From positions 186,001 through 250,000 of the forward strand of contig NZ_JACJTU010000003.1 of NCBI RefSeq assembly GCF_014698835.1: a stretch of 64,000 nucleotides of DNA, read 5' to 3'. Source of the DNA: Nostoc paludosum FACHB-159 (GTDB lineage Bacteria; Cyanobacteriota; Cyanobacteriia; Cyanobacteriales; Nostocaceae). Under the pieces are notes generated by a model that was not told the origin of the DNA, did not search any database, and was given only the letters and a program-made list of their open reading frames with translations. This document shows positions 1 through 7,977 of the stretch, piece by piece (position 1 is the stretch's first letter; every line of letters starts with the position of its first letter). The translations under genes were made by a program, and so were the position numbers.

Positions 1-80
1 TCCTCAGGATATTCACTGGGAAGATCGTACATGGTGGGTAGGGTTTCTTTGGGAGAGAGAGGCGGGTCTGTTTGATACAT
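1..80 (-). CDS. Uma2 family endonuclease, N-terminal part only
   Basis: The first 26 codons of a minus-strand gene run off the left edge of the window. The ATG is at 80 and the peptide begins MYQTDPPLSPKETLPTMYDL, which I recognise as the usual N-terminus of cyanobacterial Uma2 (DUF820) proteins, a family with a PD-(D/E)XK nuclease fold and largely unknown role. An AGGA ribosome-binding sequence lies about 9 bases upstream of the ATG. The catalytic core is outside the window, so the call rests on the N-terminal signature alone. A second, complete Uma2 gene lies at 7049-7612. Confidence 0.6.
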   Translation of the reverse strand, partial: MYQTDPPLSPKETLPTMYDLPSEYPE

Positions 81-354
81 AAGGGAAATCCTCAGCGACT
101 AAATACTATTTTGGATTTTAAATTTTAGATTTTGGATTGATTCTACGGATAAATCCGCTTGCTCTATAGCATCAAGGAATCATTGGTCAAAATAAAAATA
201 TATTATTCTACTTGGGAAAGACGCGATAAATTGCGTCTTTAGTTTTTACTGGAACAGGAATGAAAATTTTATCTAATAGTCAGGTAAAGTTTTTTGATAA
301 TTGCCTCAAAGTTAGTAAAACTAGTTTCTGAAAATACTATTATTGGTTAATAAA

Positions 355-1239
355 ATGAGCCAGGTTTTGCAATATCCACTCCACAATATTTTAGATGCTC
401 GTGCCCGTTTGGGTGAAGGGCCAGTTTGGGACTCTACTAAAAAGCTGCTTTACTGGATAGATATTTTTAACCATCGAGTGCATCAACTTGACCCTGCAAC
501 GGGGGATAATCGATTTTTTGATGTCGGAGATGTGGTAGGTGCGATCGCAACAGCAGGTACAGATAGATTAATTATTACACTGCGTCGTCATCTGGCATTC
601 CTCAACACCCAAACAGGCGAAGTTACACCCATTTTGGAAGTTGAAGCAAACATGCCAAATAATCGTATTAACGATGGCAAATGTGACCCCCAAGGTCGCT
701 TTTGGTTCGGCTCAATGTCTGCTATCGAAAATCCCGATGCTAACCTCTATCGTTATGATGCTGATGGTTCATTACATCTAATGGAAACAGGATTGACTAT
801 TTCTAATGGCTTGGGTTGGAGTCCAGATCAAAAATTATTTTACCTAACTGATTCTCCTAAACAAAAAATATATGTTTATGATTTTAATTCAGTAACAGGT
901 AATATTACTAATCGCCGGATTTTTGTTGATTTAACTCATGAATCTTTCTACCCAGATGGGTTGACTATAGATAGTCAAGGAAATATTTGGTCAGCTATGT
1001 GGAATGGATGGTGTGTAATTCGTTTCAATCCCAAAGGTGAAGAAATATTGCGAATCAAACTACCCGTTCCACTTATAACAAGTTGCACCTTCGGCGGCGA
1101 AGATTTGCAAACACTTTATATCACCACTGCTTCAGTTGGACTCAGCCAAGCTGAGATTGACAAAAGTTTCTACTCAGGTGATTTATTTGCTCTCCAAACT
1201 GATGTTACTGGATTACCTAGCGATAATTTTTATAAATGA
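355..1239 (+). CDS. SMP-30/gluconolactonase/LRE family protein
   Basis: The protein of about 294 residues is a six-bladed beta-propeller lactonase of the SMP-30/regucalcin/gluconolactonase family, which hydrolyses sugar lactones with a divalent metal. Visible family motifs are LGEGPVWD near the N-terminus (the Glu is a metal ligand), NRINDGKCDPQGRFWFGSM, SNGLGWSPDQ and YPDGLTIDSQGNIW (Asn and Asp ligands). I start it at the ATG at 355; a TTG at 343 would add four residues. It stands alone, with the Bell-like gene 154 bases downstream on the same strand. The true substrate cannot be told from sequence. Confidence 0.85.
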   Translation: MSQVLQYPLHNILDARARLGEGPVWDSTKKLLYWIDIFNHRVHQLDPATGDNRFFDVGDVVGAIATAGTDRLIITLRRHLAFLNTQTGEVTPILEVEANMPNNRINDGKCDPQGRFWFGSMSAIENPDANLYRYDADGSLHLMETGLTISNGLGWSPDQKLFYLTDSPKQKIYVYDFNSVTGNITNRRIFVDLTHESFYPDGLTIDSQGNIWSAMWNGWCVIRFNPKGEEILRIKLPVPLITSCTFGGEDLQTLYITTASVGLSQAEIDKSFYSGDLFALQTDVTGLPSDNFYK

Positions 1240-1392
1240 AGTAGATAGACCATGTTATGGGAGTAGAAATGACTTACCTGATAAATCTCGCAAAATTAAT
1301 TACGAGATAATCCGAAAAGTTAGAACTTGAGTTTGTAGAATAGAATATGCTATTCAGCCAAAAAACGCACCTAAATTTCAGGAGTTAAGTCT

Positions 1393-1755
1393 ATGGAACC
1401 AGTTTCTCTGATTATTTCTGCATTAGTGACTGGTGCAGCAGAAACTATTGGTGGAAATGCTTTTAACAGTTTGAAGGATTTAATCAAACGTAAGTTTGCA
1501 GACAAATCAAAGGCAGAGATAATTTTAGCAAGGGATGAAAAGCAACCGGAAGTTTGGGAAGAATCCTTGAGAGCGGAATTAGTTAAAGTTGGTGCCGATC
1601 AAGATGAAGAAATTCTCAAGAAAGCTAAAGAGTTACTGGAGTTAGTGAAACATCAAGAAGTCGCAGGTACAAATAAGATTAATATTGGTCGTGATGCGAA
1701 AGGTGTTATTGCAGACACAATTCATGGAAATATAACTCAAGGCGATATTAGTTAG
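1393..1755 (+). CDS. Bell-like effector domain with C-terminal amyloid-type signalling motif
   Basis: This 120-residue protein has a strong ribosome-binding site (AGGAG at 1380-1384, 8 bases before the ATG). Residues 1-88 look all-helical, starting MEPVSLIISALVTGAA (a hydrophobic or amphipathic helix) and containing a W-E-E-S-L-R...GAD-D-E-E-I-L...A-K-E-L-L pattern. This agrees with what I know of Bell domains, bacterial counterparts of the fungal HeLo membrane-damaging domains. Residues 96-116 form a separate motif (I-N-I-G-R-D-A-K-G-V...H-G-N-I-T-Q) that matches, without gaps, residues 10-30 of the STAND protein encoded next (13 of 21 identical). In known bacterial amyloid-signalling pairs the receptor templates the effector motif into an amyloid fold, which activates killing. 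Function here is inference from domain logic. A GAATAG-N6-CTATTC inverted repeat at 1338-1355 lies just upstream. Confidence 0.7.
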   Translation: MEPVSLIISALVTGAAETIGGNAFNSLKDLIKRKFADKSKAEIILARDEKQPEVWEESLRAELVKVGADQDEEILKKAKELLELVKHQEVAGTNKINIGRDAKGVIADTIHGNITQGDIS

Positions 1756-2321
1756 AATTGTCGATTGATTAAGCTGCAACATCTCAAATATTCGTAACTT
1801 ACGCAACTGGCACATATATACTTTTGTTATAGCGGTCAAGAGTCAAAAATCCAAAAAATCTAGACTTTTTTTGACTCTTGACAACCTATACGAAATAAAT
1901 ATAGAATCAGGTTTAAAATTTAAACAAAATTAAGTATTTGTAAGTGTGTTTTGCAAAACGTACCATTGTTAAGGATTTGATGCCGTACTTTTTGTGCTAA
2001 CACACCTTACTGGCGTGTCAAGGCTAAAATTTTGCAAAAAATTGTACATTGAGTTGACCGAGTGAGAATCCAGGTCGATCTCGGTGTTAGGTTTCGTTCA
2101 TTAACCCAACTGCAATTTTTTTACAAGATTTCAGTCTTGCTACGCCCCTACGTGGATTTGAAAAATCAAATATGATTCCTATATGACACTTGCGTAACTA
2201 TGGGTAACTATAAGTTAACCCAGTTTTATCAAGCTTACTAACTAAGTGATATTAAACCCTACGACTTTAATATTTTTATAACTAAATTAGAAAAAGTGGC
2301 TATAGAGAAGAGAAGATATAT
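1756..2321. other. Intergenic region between effector-like and STAND genes
   Basis: This 566-base stretch has no convincing gene. It holds a strong hairpin at 1835-1882 (listed separately) and AT-rich sequence with degenerate short repeats around 1940-2130, resembling the decayed interspersed repeats common between Nostoc genes (a gtgtgctaacacacc-like stretch near 1990-2010, and gttaggtttcgttcattaaccc near 2085-2105). The STAND gene therefore probably has its own promoter, and the two genes need not be cotranscribed. Confidence 0.5.
1835..1882 (+). terminator. Perfect 15-bp inverted repeat, probable terminator of the Bell-like gene
   Basis: Arms at 1835-1849 (gtcaagagtcaaaaa) and 1868-1882 are perfectly complementary, with an 18-base loop. 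It lies 80 bases after the stop codon of the 120-residue gene. No long T tract follows, but the right arm itself begins with seven T. It may be a terminator or a palindromic repeat element. Confidence 0.5.
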
Positions 2322-5300
2322 ATGCTTAACAACAACTCTGAAAGTAACGTTAACATTAGTGGTGATGCCAAAGGTGTTGTTAGTCAAAACATTAGTGGAA
2401 ATATAACTCAATACTTCATTTCTCAGAAATCTAAAACTGACATTCACAATCGCAAGCTTGTTAAAGTTTCTCCCTATGTAGGACTAGAAAAATTTCAAAC
2501 TAAAGATAAAGAGAAATTCTTTGGACGCCAAGCATGGATTACGAAACTAAACGAACATTTAGAACAAAAGAATGTACTTCTACTTTTGGGAGCATCTGGA
2601 AGTGGAAAATCATCGTTGATTCGAGCAGGATTAATTGCAAATCTTGAAGATACTTGGGGTGCGTTTATTAATCTAACTTTCGAGCCAGATATAGATATTT
2701 TTAAATCTCTGTATAGTTCTCTTCAATTTAACAGATATAAACAGTCAGAACTGAATATTGCCCTGGAGGATAATAACCTAATTCAAGTTGTAAAACAATT
2801 GAAACACGATTCTCAGTGGCTGATCTTTATTGACCAGTTTGAGGAACTTTTTACGAGGACTTCCAAGGCAGAACGTGGCAAGTTTGTTGCTAGCCTGATG
2901 CAACTTATTGAAGAACAGGATAACTCTGTCAAGATTGTTCTAACAATGCGGGCTGATTTCCTGGATAGATTTAGTCCCTATCCTGAGCTTGGAAATATTC
3001 ATGATAACTATAGTTATATGCTCACTGATATGAGTGATAGTGAGCTAAGATTAGCCATTGCTGAGCCTGCGGCTAGAAATGGAGTCACTTTTGAGGAAGA
3101 TCTAGTTGACCAAATTATCTCTGATTTTCATCAACAAACTGGTTGTTTGCCACTTCTACAGTACACGCTGCGAAAAATGTGGGAGACAGAAGTAAATAGT
3201 GGTAGTATCTGCGATCGCACTTTGAAAAAAAGTACTTATCAAAAATTGGAAGGAGTAACTGGCGCATTACAACAGCAGGCAAACAAAGTATATCAAAGCC
3301 TTGCAGAAGAAGAAAAACAAGCAGCTAAAAAAATATTTCTTGAGTTAGTAGATATTGCAGATACTAAGCCTGTTGTTAGAAGAGTCGAGAAGACGGAGTT
3401 TGAAGATGGTGGAGTTTTAGAGAAGACACTCAATATACTAACTGACAACCCTAATCGCCTGCTAGTGGTGGGAAATGAAAAATCAACTTTTGAAAAACCC
3501 ACAGTACAAGTAGCCCATGAAATCTTGCTAACCGCTTGGCCAATGTTGCAAGCCTGGATAAAAGAAGCGGAAGAACCTCTGTTTTTAAGAAGGCGTTTGC
3601 TCGAAGATGCTAGGCGTTGGAGTCGCTTACTAAGACAAAAACCTCAAAAAGCAGAAGAAGAGCTTTGGAAAGAATCTAAGCTTTGGCAAATACAGGAACT
3701 GATAAAAAAACAAATCATATTGGCTTTGAACGATGAGGCAAATAAATTTCTTGATGCTAGCATGTTGCGAGTTCAAGGAATAGAAGTACATAATTTCCTG
3801 AATCCTCAAGACACACAAAACGGTCTGGTTCTGGCAATTAAAGCAATAGATGAAAATTTGGGTAAATTGCCAGAGCAGATACTTGCTCCAATTCAGCTTG
3901 GTTTGTATAGAGCGATAAAAATATCCTCAGCTTCAATTTCCTTACTCGGACATCAAGCTCTTATCAGGTCAGTTGCCTTTAGCCCTAATGGGCAGGTGCT
4001 TGTTAGTGCCAGTGATGACTATACATTACGGTTATGGGATGTCTCTTCTGGCAAGCCCATAGGTGAACCTTTGCAGGGGCATAAAGCTCTTGTCAGGTCT
4101 GTTGCCTTTCACCCTGATGGTCAGATGGTTGTTAGTGGCAGTGATGACCATACATTACGTTTATGGGATATCTCTTCTGGTAACCCCATCGGTAACCCGT
4201 TGCAAGGGCATTTAGATGCTGTCGGTTCAGTTGTCTTTAGCCCTGATGGGCAAATGATTGTTAGTGGCAGTGCTGACAAGACAGTACGGTTATGGGATAT
4301 CTCTGGCAACATCATCGGTAAACCGTTGGAGCGGCATAAGGCTGCTGTCACTTCAGTTGCCTTTAGCCCTGATGGGCAAATGATTGTTAGTGGCAGTTAT
4401 GACAATACACTAGGGTTGTGGGATATCTGTGGCAACACTATCGGCGAACTGTTGCAAGGGCATTTAGATGCTGTCAATTCAGTTGCCTTTAGCCCCGATG
4501 GGCAAATGATTGTTAGTGGCAGTAATGACGGTACAGTGCGGTTGTGGGGCATTTACGGCAACCCCATCGCTGAATTTTATTCGAGAGATATAGCTAATAG
4601 TGCTCCTATCAATTCAGTTGCCTTTAGCCCCGATGGGCAGATAATTCTCACTAGCTCTAATGACAATGGATTACGGTTGTGTCATATCTCTGGCAAGTGT
4701 ATCAGTGAACCCTGGTGGGTGAACAGCCCCAACGGACTCATTGGACCCATTGCCTTTCACCCTGGTGGGCGGATGATTGCTAGTGGTTGTGCTGATAGTA
4801 CAGTGCGGTTGTGGGATATCTCTGTCAACTCAATTGGTCAACCGTTGCGGCAGCATGAAGGTCCTGTGTATTCAATCGCTTTTAGTCCCGATGGACAAAT
4901 GATTGTCAGTGGCGGTGATGAGAATACATTACGGTTGTGGAATATCTCTGGCCAACCCATCGGCGAACCCTTGCAGGGGCATAACGCTGCTGTAAATTCA
5001 GTAGCCTTTCACCCCAATGGAGAGATGATTGTTAGTGCGAGTACTGACAATACATTACGTTTGTGGAATATCTCTGGTCAACCCATCGGTGAACCCTTGC
5101 AGGGGCATAACGCTGCTGTAAATTCAGTAGCCTTTCACCCCAATGGAGAGATGATTGTTAGTGCCAGCGATGACAATACATTACGTTTGTGGAATATCTC
5201 TGGTCAACCTATCGGTGAACCCTTGCAGGGGCATAACGCTGCTGTAAATTCAGTAGCCTTTCACCCCAATGGAGAGATGATTGTTAGTGCCAGTACTGAC

Positions 5301-6203
5301 AATACATTACGTTTGTGGAATATTTCTGGTCAACCCATCGGTGAACCCTTGCAGGCGCATAACGCTCGCGTAAATTCAGTTGCGTTTAGCCCCGATGGAC
5401 AAATGATTGTTAGTGGCAGTAATGACAATACATTACGTTTGTGGAATATCTCTGGTCAGCAAATCAATGAATTTTCTCTGAGAGTTATGCTTGAGGTTGC
5501 TGTGGGGTCAGTTAGTTTTAGCCCTGATGGGCAAATAATTATTAGTGGCTGTGCAGACGGTACAGTGAGGTTGTGTGATATCTCTGGCCATAAGATATAT
5601 GAACCTTTTTGGGGAATTAACGGTCCTGTGTATTCAATCGCTTTTAGTCCCGATGGGCAGAAGATTGCCAGTGCTTGTGCTGATGGTACGGTGTGGTTGT
5701 GGCCAGGTGGTTGGCAAGCGTGGCTAGAAATTTGTTGCAACAGATTAGATTACTATCGTGCCTTGATAAATCCTAACGATAGCAGTGATGTCGAAGCCGC
5801 TTGCCAAATATGCCAAAAGTATGTTTGGAACTCAGCACCAGCTGATAAGTTCAACAAACAGGGTGTAGACAAGCGGGAACAAAAAGCTTTTCAAGCAGCA
5901 TTTGATGATTTTAGTCGGGCAATTCAACTCAAACCCAATTACACAGGGGCGTACTATAATCGCGGCATAACTTGTATGGAATTGAAGGATTATTCGGGAG
6001 CGATAGAAGATTTTAAACGCTTAATTCGCCTGATACCAAACCATGCACCTGCTTACGAATATCTAGGACTTTGCTATATCAAGTTGGACAATAACAAGTC
6101 AGCAATTGAGAATTTTCAGAAAGCAGCTAACCTTTATCAACAACAAGGGCTACAGAAAAAGCACCAGGATGTATTGAAAAACCTTGAAAAAATTCAGCAT
6201 TAG
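2322..6203 (+). CDS. nSTAND1-type NTPase with WD40 propeller and TPR, NLR-like receptor
   Basis: The 1293-residue protein has four parts. Residues 10-30 are a short motif (V-N-I-S-G-D-A-K-G-V...S-G-N-I-T-Q) shared with the preceding effector-like protein. Residues ~52-440 are a STAND NTPase of the nSTAND1 kind: entry motif GLEKF...FFGR, Walker A GASGSGKS at 90-97, Walker B WLIFIDQFEELF at 166-177. Residues 543-1128 contain 14 WD40 repeats (two seven-bladed propellers' worth), followed by GWQAWLEICCNRL, a linker seen after WD40 arrays in cyanobacteria. Residues ~1185-1290 hold about three TPRs. STAND proteins are ATP switches that oligomerise on ligand binding. With the shared N-terminal motif this fits a receptor that triggers the adjacent effector. 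Sensing by WD40/TPR is inference. The ribosome-binding site is weak. Confidence 0.88.
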   Translation: MLNNNSESNVNISGDAKGVVSQNISGNITQYFISQKSKTDIHNRKLVKVSPYVGLEKFQTKDKEKFFGRQAWITKLNEHLEQKNVLLLLGASGSGKSSLIRAGLIANLEDTWGAFINLTFEPDIDIFKSLYSSLQFNRYKQSELNIALEDNNLIQVVKQLKHDSQWLIFIDQFEELFTRTSKAERGKFVASLMQLIEEQDNSVKIVLTMRADFLDRFSPYPELGNIHDNYSYMLTDMSDSELRLAIAEPAARNGVTFEEDLVDQIISDFHQQTGCLPLLQYTLRKMWETEVNSGSICDRTLKKSTYQKLEGVTGALQQQANKVYQSLAEEEKQAAKKIFLELVDIADTKPVVRRVEKTEFEDGGVLEKTLNILTDNPNRLLVVGNEKSTFEKPTVQVAHEILLTAWPMLQAWIKEAEEPLFLRRRLLEDARRWSRLLRQKPQKAEEELWKESKLWQIQELIKKQIILALNDEANKFLDASMLRVQGIEVHNFLNPQDTQNGLVLAIKAIDENLGKLPEQILAPIQLGLYRAIKISSASISLLGHQALIRSVAFSPNGQVLVSASDDYTLRLWDVSSGKPIGEPLQGHKALVRSVAFHPDGQMVVSGSDDHTLRLWDISSGNPIGNPLQGHLDAVGSVVFSPDGQMIVSGSADKTVRLWDISGNIIGKPLERHKAAVTSVAFSPDGQMIVSGSYDNTLGLWDICGNTIGELLQGHLDAVNSVAFSPDGQMIVSGSNDGTVRLWGIYGNPIAEFYSRDIANSAPINSVAFSPDGQIILTSSNDNGLRLCHISGKCISEPWWVNSPNGLIGPIAFHPGGRMIASGCADSTVRLWDISVNSIGQPLRQHEGPVYSIAFSPDGQMIVSGGDENTLRLWNISGQPIGEPLQGHNAAVNSVAFHPNGEMIVSASTDNTLRLWNISGQPIGEPLQGHNAAVNSVAFHPNGEMIVSASDDNTLRLWNISGQPIGEPLQGHNAAVNSVAFHPNGEMIVSASTDNTLRLWNISGQPIGEPLQAHNARVNSVAFSPDGQMIVSGSNDNTLRLWNISGQQINEFSLRVMLEVAVGSVSFSPDGQIIISGCADGTVRLCDISGHKIYEPFWGINGPVYSIAFSPDGQKIASACADGTVWLWPGGWQAWLEICCNRLDYYRALINPNDSSDVEAACQICQKYVWNSAPADKFNKQGVDKREQKAFQAAFDDFSRAIQLKPNYTGAYYNRGITCMELKDYSGAIEDFKRLIRLIPNHAPAYEYLGLCYIKLDNNKSAIENFQKAANLYQQQGLQKKHQDVLKNLEKIQH
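4977..5354 (+). repeat. Three near-identical 126-bp WD40-coding tandem repeats
   Basis: Units 4977-5102, 5103-5228 and 5229-5354 encode WD40 repeats 9-11 (residues 886-1011). Each is 42 codons and they differ at only a few bases, whereas the other repeats in the array are clearly diverged. The protein sequences differ mainly at S-T-D versus S-D-D. This indicates recent duplication or gene conversion inside the propeller. Confidence 0.9.
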
Positions 6204-6205
6204 CT

Positions 6206-6370
6206 TCAGGATGATATAAACTCAAATGAAAAGTTTGCAGTCAAAGGTTCTGGTAGTGGTTTTCCTTGTGCTTGGTAATCTTCAATCAAAAGTTCCAGTA
6301 CTTCTTCACCATTATTGAATTTCCATGAGTATGTGCATAAGGGCCAAACTCAGGTAGGCTGACAATATAT
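6206..6370 (-). pseudogene. Frameshifted, 5'-truncated HicB-type antitoxin remnant
   Basis: Read on the minus strand, 6369-6322 gives YIVSLPEFGPYAHTHG in one frame. The next frame, ending at a TGA at 6206-6208, gives N-N-G-E-E-V-L-E-L-L-I-E-D-Y-Q-A-Q-G-K-P-L-P-E-P. Joined, these match the typical middle and end of short HicB-family antitoxins. There is no start codon: the upstream part is replaced by heptamer repeats at 6373-6393. I read it as a decayed antitoxin gene with one frameshift near 6320 and a lost 5' end. No HicA partner is visible. Confidence 0.65.
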
Positions 6371-6372
6371 AG

Positions 6373-6393
6373 CAGGAGGCAGAAGGCAGGAGG
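6373..6393. repeat. Heptamer tandem repeat, three units
   Basis: Three 7-base units read caggagg, cagaagg, caggagg. They belong to the same heptamer family as the ccttctg array at 34040-34102 (reverse complement) and abut the broken end of the HicB remnant. Confidence 0.8.
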
Positions 6394-6506
6394 TAAAAGT
6401 CTTACTATGCCTAGCATTCAAGTTTTTAAAATGTCCTAACCTATGTGAGTACCGCTATACTTTTTATCTTCGACCGACCACTGAATTACAATACTATATT
6501 GCAGTT

Positions 6507-7028
6507 TTATTCCTGTTCAGTGGTAGCTTTTTGCGGTAAGAGATAAATACCGCCAGATATTAACGTAAAAGCAACAGAAATCCAAAATGTAATCAAAGAT
6601 GGAATTTGCCAAACTTCAGGTAGTGGCGCAATCAAAAGTGCGATCGCCACTATTTGACTTACAGTTTTGAGTTTACCCCAAATGTTCGCCCCGGTAATTG
6701 TCGTTTGATTAACTCGCCAACCAGCGATCGCTAATTCTCGCGCTAAAATCAAAAACACTCCCCAAGCTGGCACTTTTCCCAGTTCAATCAACACCATTAA
6801 CGGTGCAAGTACCAAAAATTTATCAACTAAAGGATCGAGAAACTTACCTAAATCACTAATTTGATTGAGTTTCCGCGCTAAATAACCATCTAACCAGTCT
6901 GTCAACGCCGCCACTAAAAAAATCGCCAAACATAACCACCTAGCCTCAGAGGTAGGGTTGTACAAACCGTATAGCAAAAATGGTACACCCAGCAGACGAG
7001 AAAAAGTAATCCAGTTAGGTAAAGTCAT
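6507..7028 (-). CDS. pgsA: CDP-diacylglycerol--glycerol-3-phosphate 3-phosphatidyltransferase
   Basis: PgsA makes phosphatidylglycerol phosphate from CDP-diacylglycerol and glycerol-3-phosphate in the membrane, the committed step to phosphatidylglycerol, a lipid needed by photosystems. The CDP-alcohol phosphotransferase signature DG-x2-AR-x8-G-x3-D-x3-D is visible as DGYLARKLNQISDLGKFLD followed by PLVDK. Several hydrophobic helices span the rest. I start it at the ATG at 7028 (MTLPNWITFSRLLGVP, the usual N-terminus, 173 residues); an ATG at 7064 would overlap the upstream Uma2 gene. It lies 20 bases after that gene's stop and may be cotranscribed with it. Confidence 0.92.
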   Translation of the reverse strand: MTLPNWITFSRLLGVPFLLYGLYNPTSEARWLCLAIFLVAALTDWLDGYLARKLNQISDLGKFLDPLVDKFLVLAPLMVLIELGKVPAWGVFLILARELAIAGWRVNQTTITGANIWGKLKTVSQIVAIALLIAPLPEVWQIPSLITFWISVAFTLISGGIYLLPQKATTEQE

Positions 7029-7048
7029 GATTTGGGTTGAGAAATTAT

Positions 7049-7612
7049 CTATAACTTTAACCAAGCAAATAATTGCCCTAATGTCAAATGTAAATCACTG
7101 ACTAAATCGGGTACTGGCAATATATCTTCTTCGTTCTCTAAATAGATTGGTTGTTGCTGAGGTGGATACGCTAAAACACCATATTCTTCTGGGTCAATTA
7201 ACCAACCTAAGCTAGTACCATGATTTAAACAATGTAAAATATTTTTGGTAACTTTGGTGGTACTTTGTTCGGGCGAGAGAATTTCAATTGTCCAATCTGG
7301 ATATGTATTAAACGCATTGGCAATATCACCTTTTTCATCTATAGGAATTCGTTGCCAAGCGAATACTGCAACATCTGGAACAGTGGAACCTCCCCCAAAG
7401 GTACAGCGTAATTCTGGAAAAGCTAGGGCAATTTTTGTAGGTTCTGTTACATGATTAATTGCAGTCATTAATCCACCTTGAAGTCTACTATGTTTACCTT
7501 GAGGCATAGGTTTTTGAATAATTTCACCATCTATATATTCACTGGCTGGTTTAGTTTCTGGTAATTGTAAAAATTCCTCTAAAGATAGACGGCGAGTTGG
7601 TGTTTTAATCAT
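7049..7612 (-). CDS. Uma2 family endonuclease (DUF820)
   Basis: This complete 187-residue Uma2 protein starts MIKTPTRRLSLEEFLQLPETKPASEYIDGEI. The PD-(D/E)XK-like core can be followed as E-L-R-C-T-F...V-P-D-V-A-V-F and W-T-I-E-I-L-S-P-E-Q-S, then a helix with H-G-T-S-L-G-W-L-I-D-P-E. These are the usual acidic residues and E-I-L-S-P motif of the family. Biological role is unknown; the family is greatly expanded in filamentous cyanobacteria. An AGGA lies about 8 bases before the ATG. pgsA follows directly. Confidence 0.88.
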   Translation of the reverse strand: MIKTPTRRLSLEEFLQLPETKPASEYIDGEIIQKPMPQGKHSRLQGGLMTAINHVTEPTKIALAFPELRCTFGGGSTVPDVAVFAWQRIPIDEKGDIANAFNTYPDWTIEILSPEQSTTKVTKNILHCLNHGTSLGWLIDPEEYGVLAYPPQQQPIYLENEEDILPVPDLVSDLHLTLGQLFAWLKL

Positions 7613-7977
7613 AATGTTTTCCTGCTCGTATTTAAACGTAAGTTTAGCTTAAATCAACTGGGTTGACAGAGCTTAGTACAGCTTTGCGTAAAATCGTAGC
7701 GAATTGAGGGTTTAAATTTAAACGCAAAGGAGCGCGGGGTAAGCGCAAAGGAACGCGGAGAATTAGCTAGGAATTAATGAAATATTGTACTTAGTTAGTT
7801 GCTGATTGTTGATTGTGCAAATTTGAGATTTCTGAGTGGTTTTTCTAAAAAATGAAACGATTATTTGATTTTTGAAAAGATTTTAGGCGAGGGGCTTTGA
7901 GTATGTTTTTTTGTAAAAATGGCGTGAGTATCATTTGCATGGCATGATCTGTATTTCAAGATCATCCAAACAATACT
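7613..7977. other. Intergenic region between divergent Uma2 and aspartate ammonia-lyase genes
   Basis: No gene is supported. Around 7720-7762 lies an interspersed element of the form aacgcaaaggagcgcgg / gcgcaaaggaacgcgg, related to stretches at 15081-15105, 23615-23655 and 49535-49570. The rest is AT-rich and probably carries the two divergent promoters. Confidence 0.5.

Noticed and set aside
1642..1839. Minus-strand frame antisense to the Bell-like gene
   Set aside because: Shadow of the shared-motif coding region; a similar antisense frame arises over the same motif at 2259-2447 only because the coding sequences are alike.
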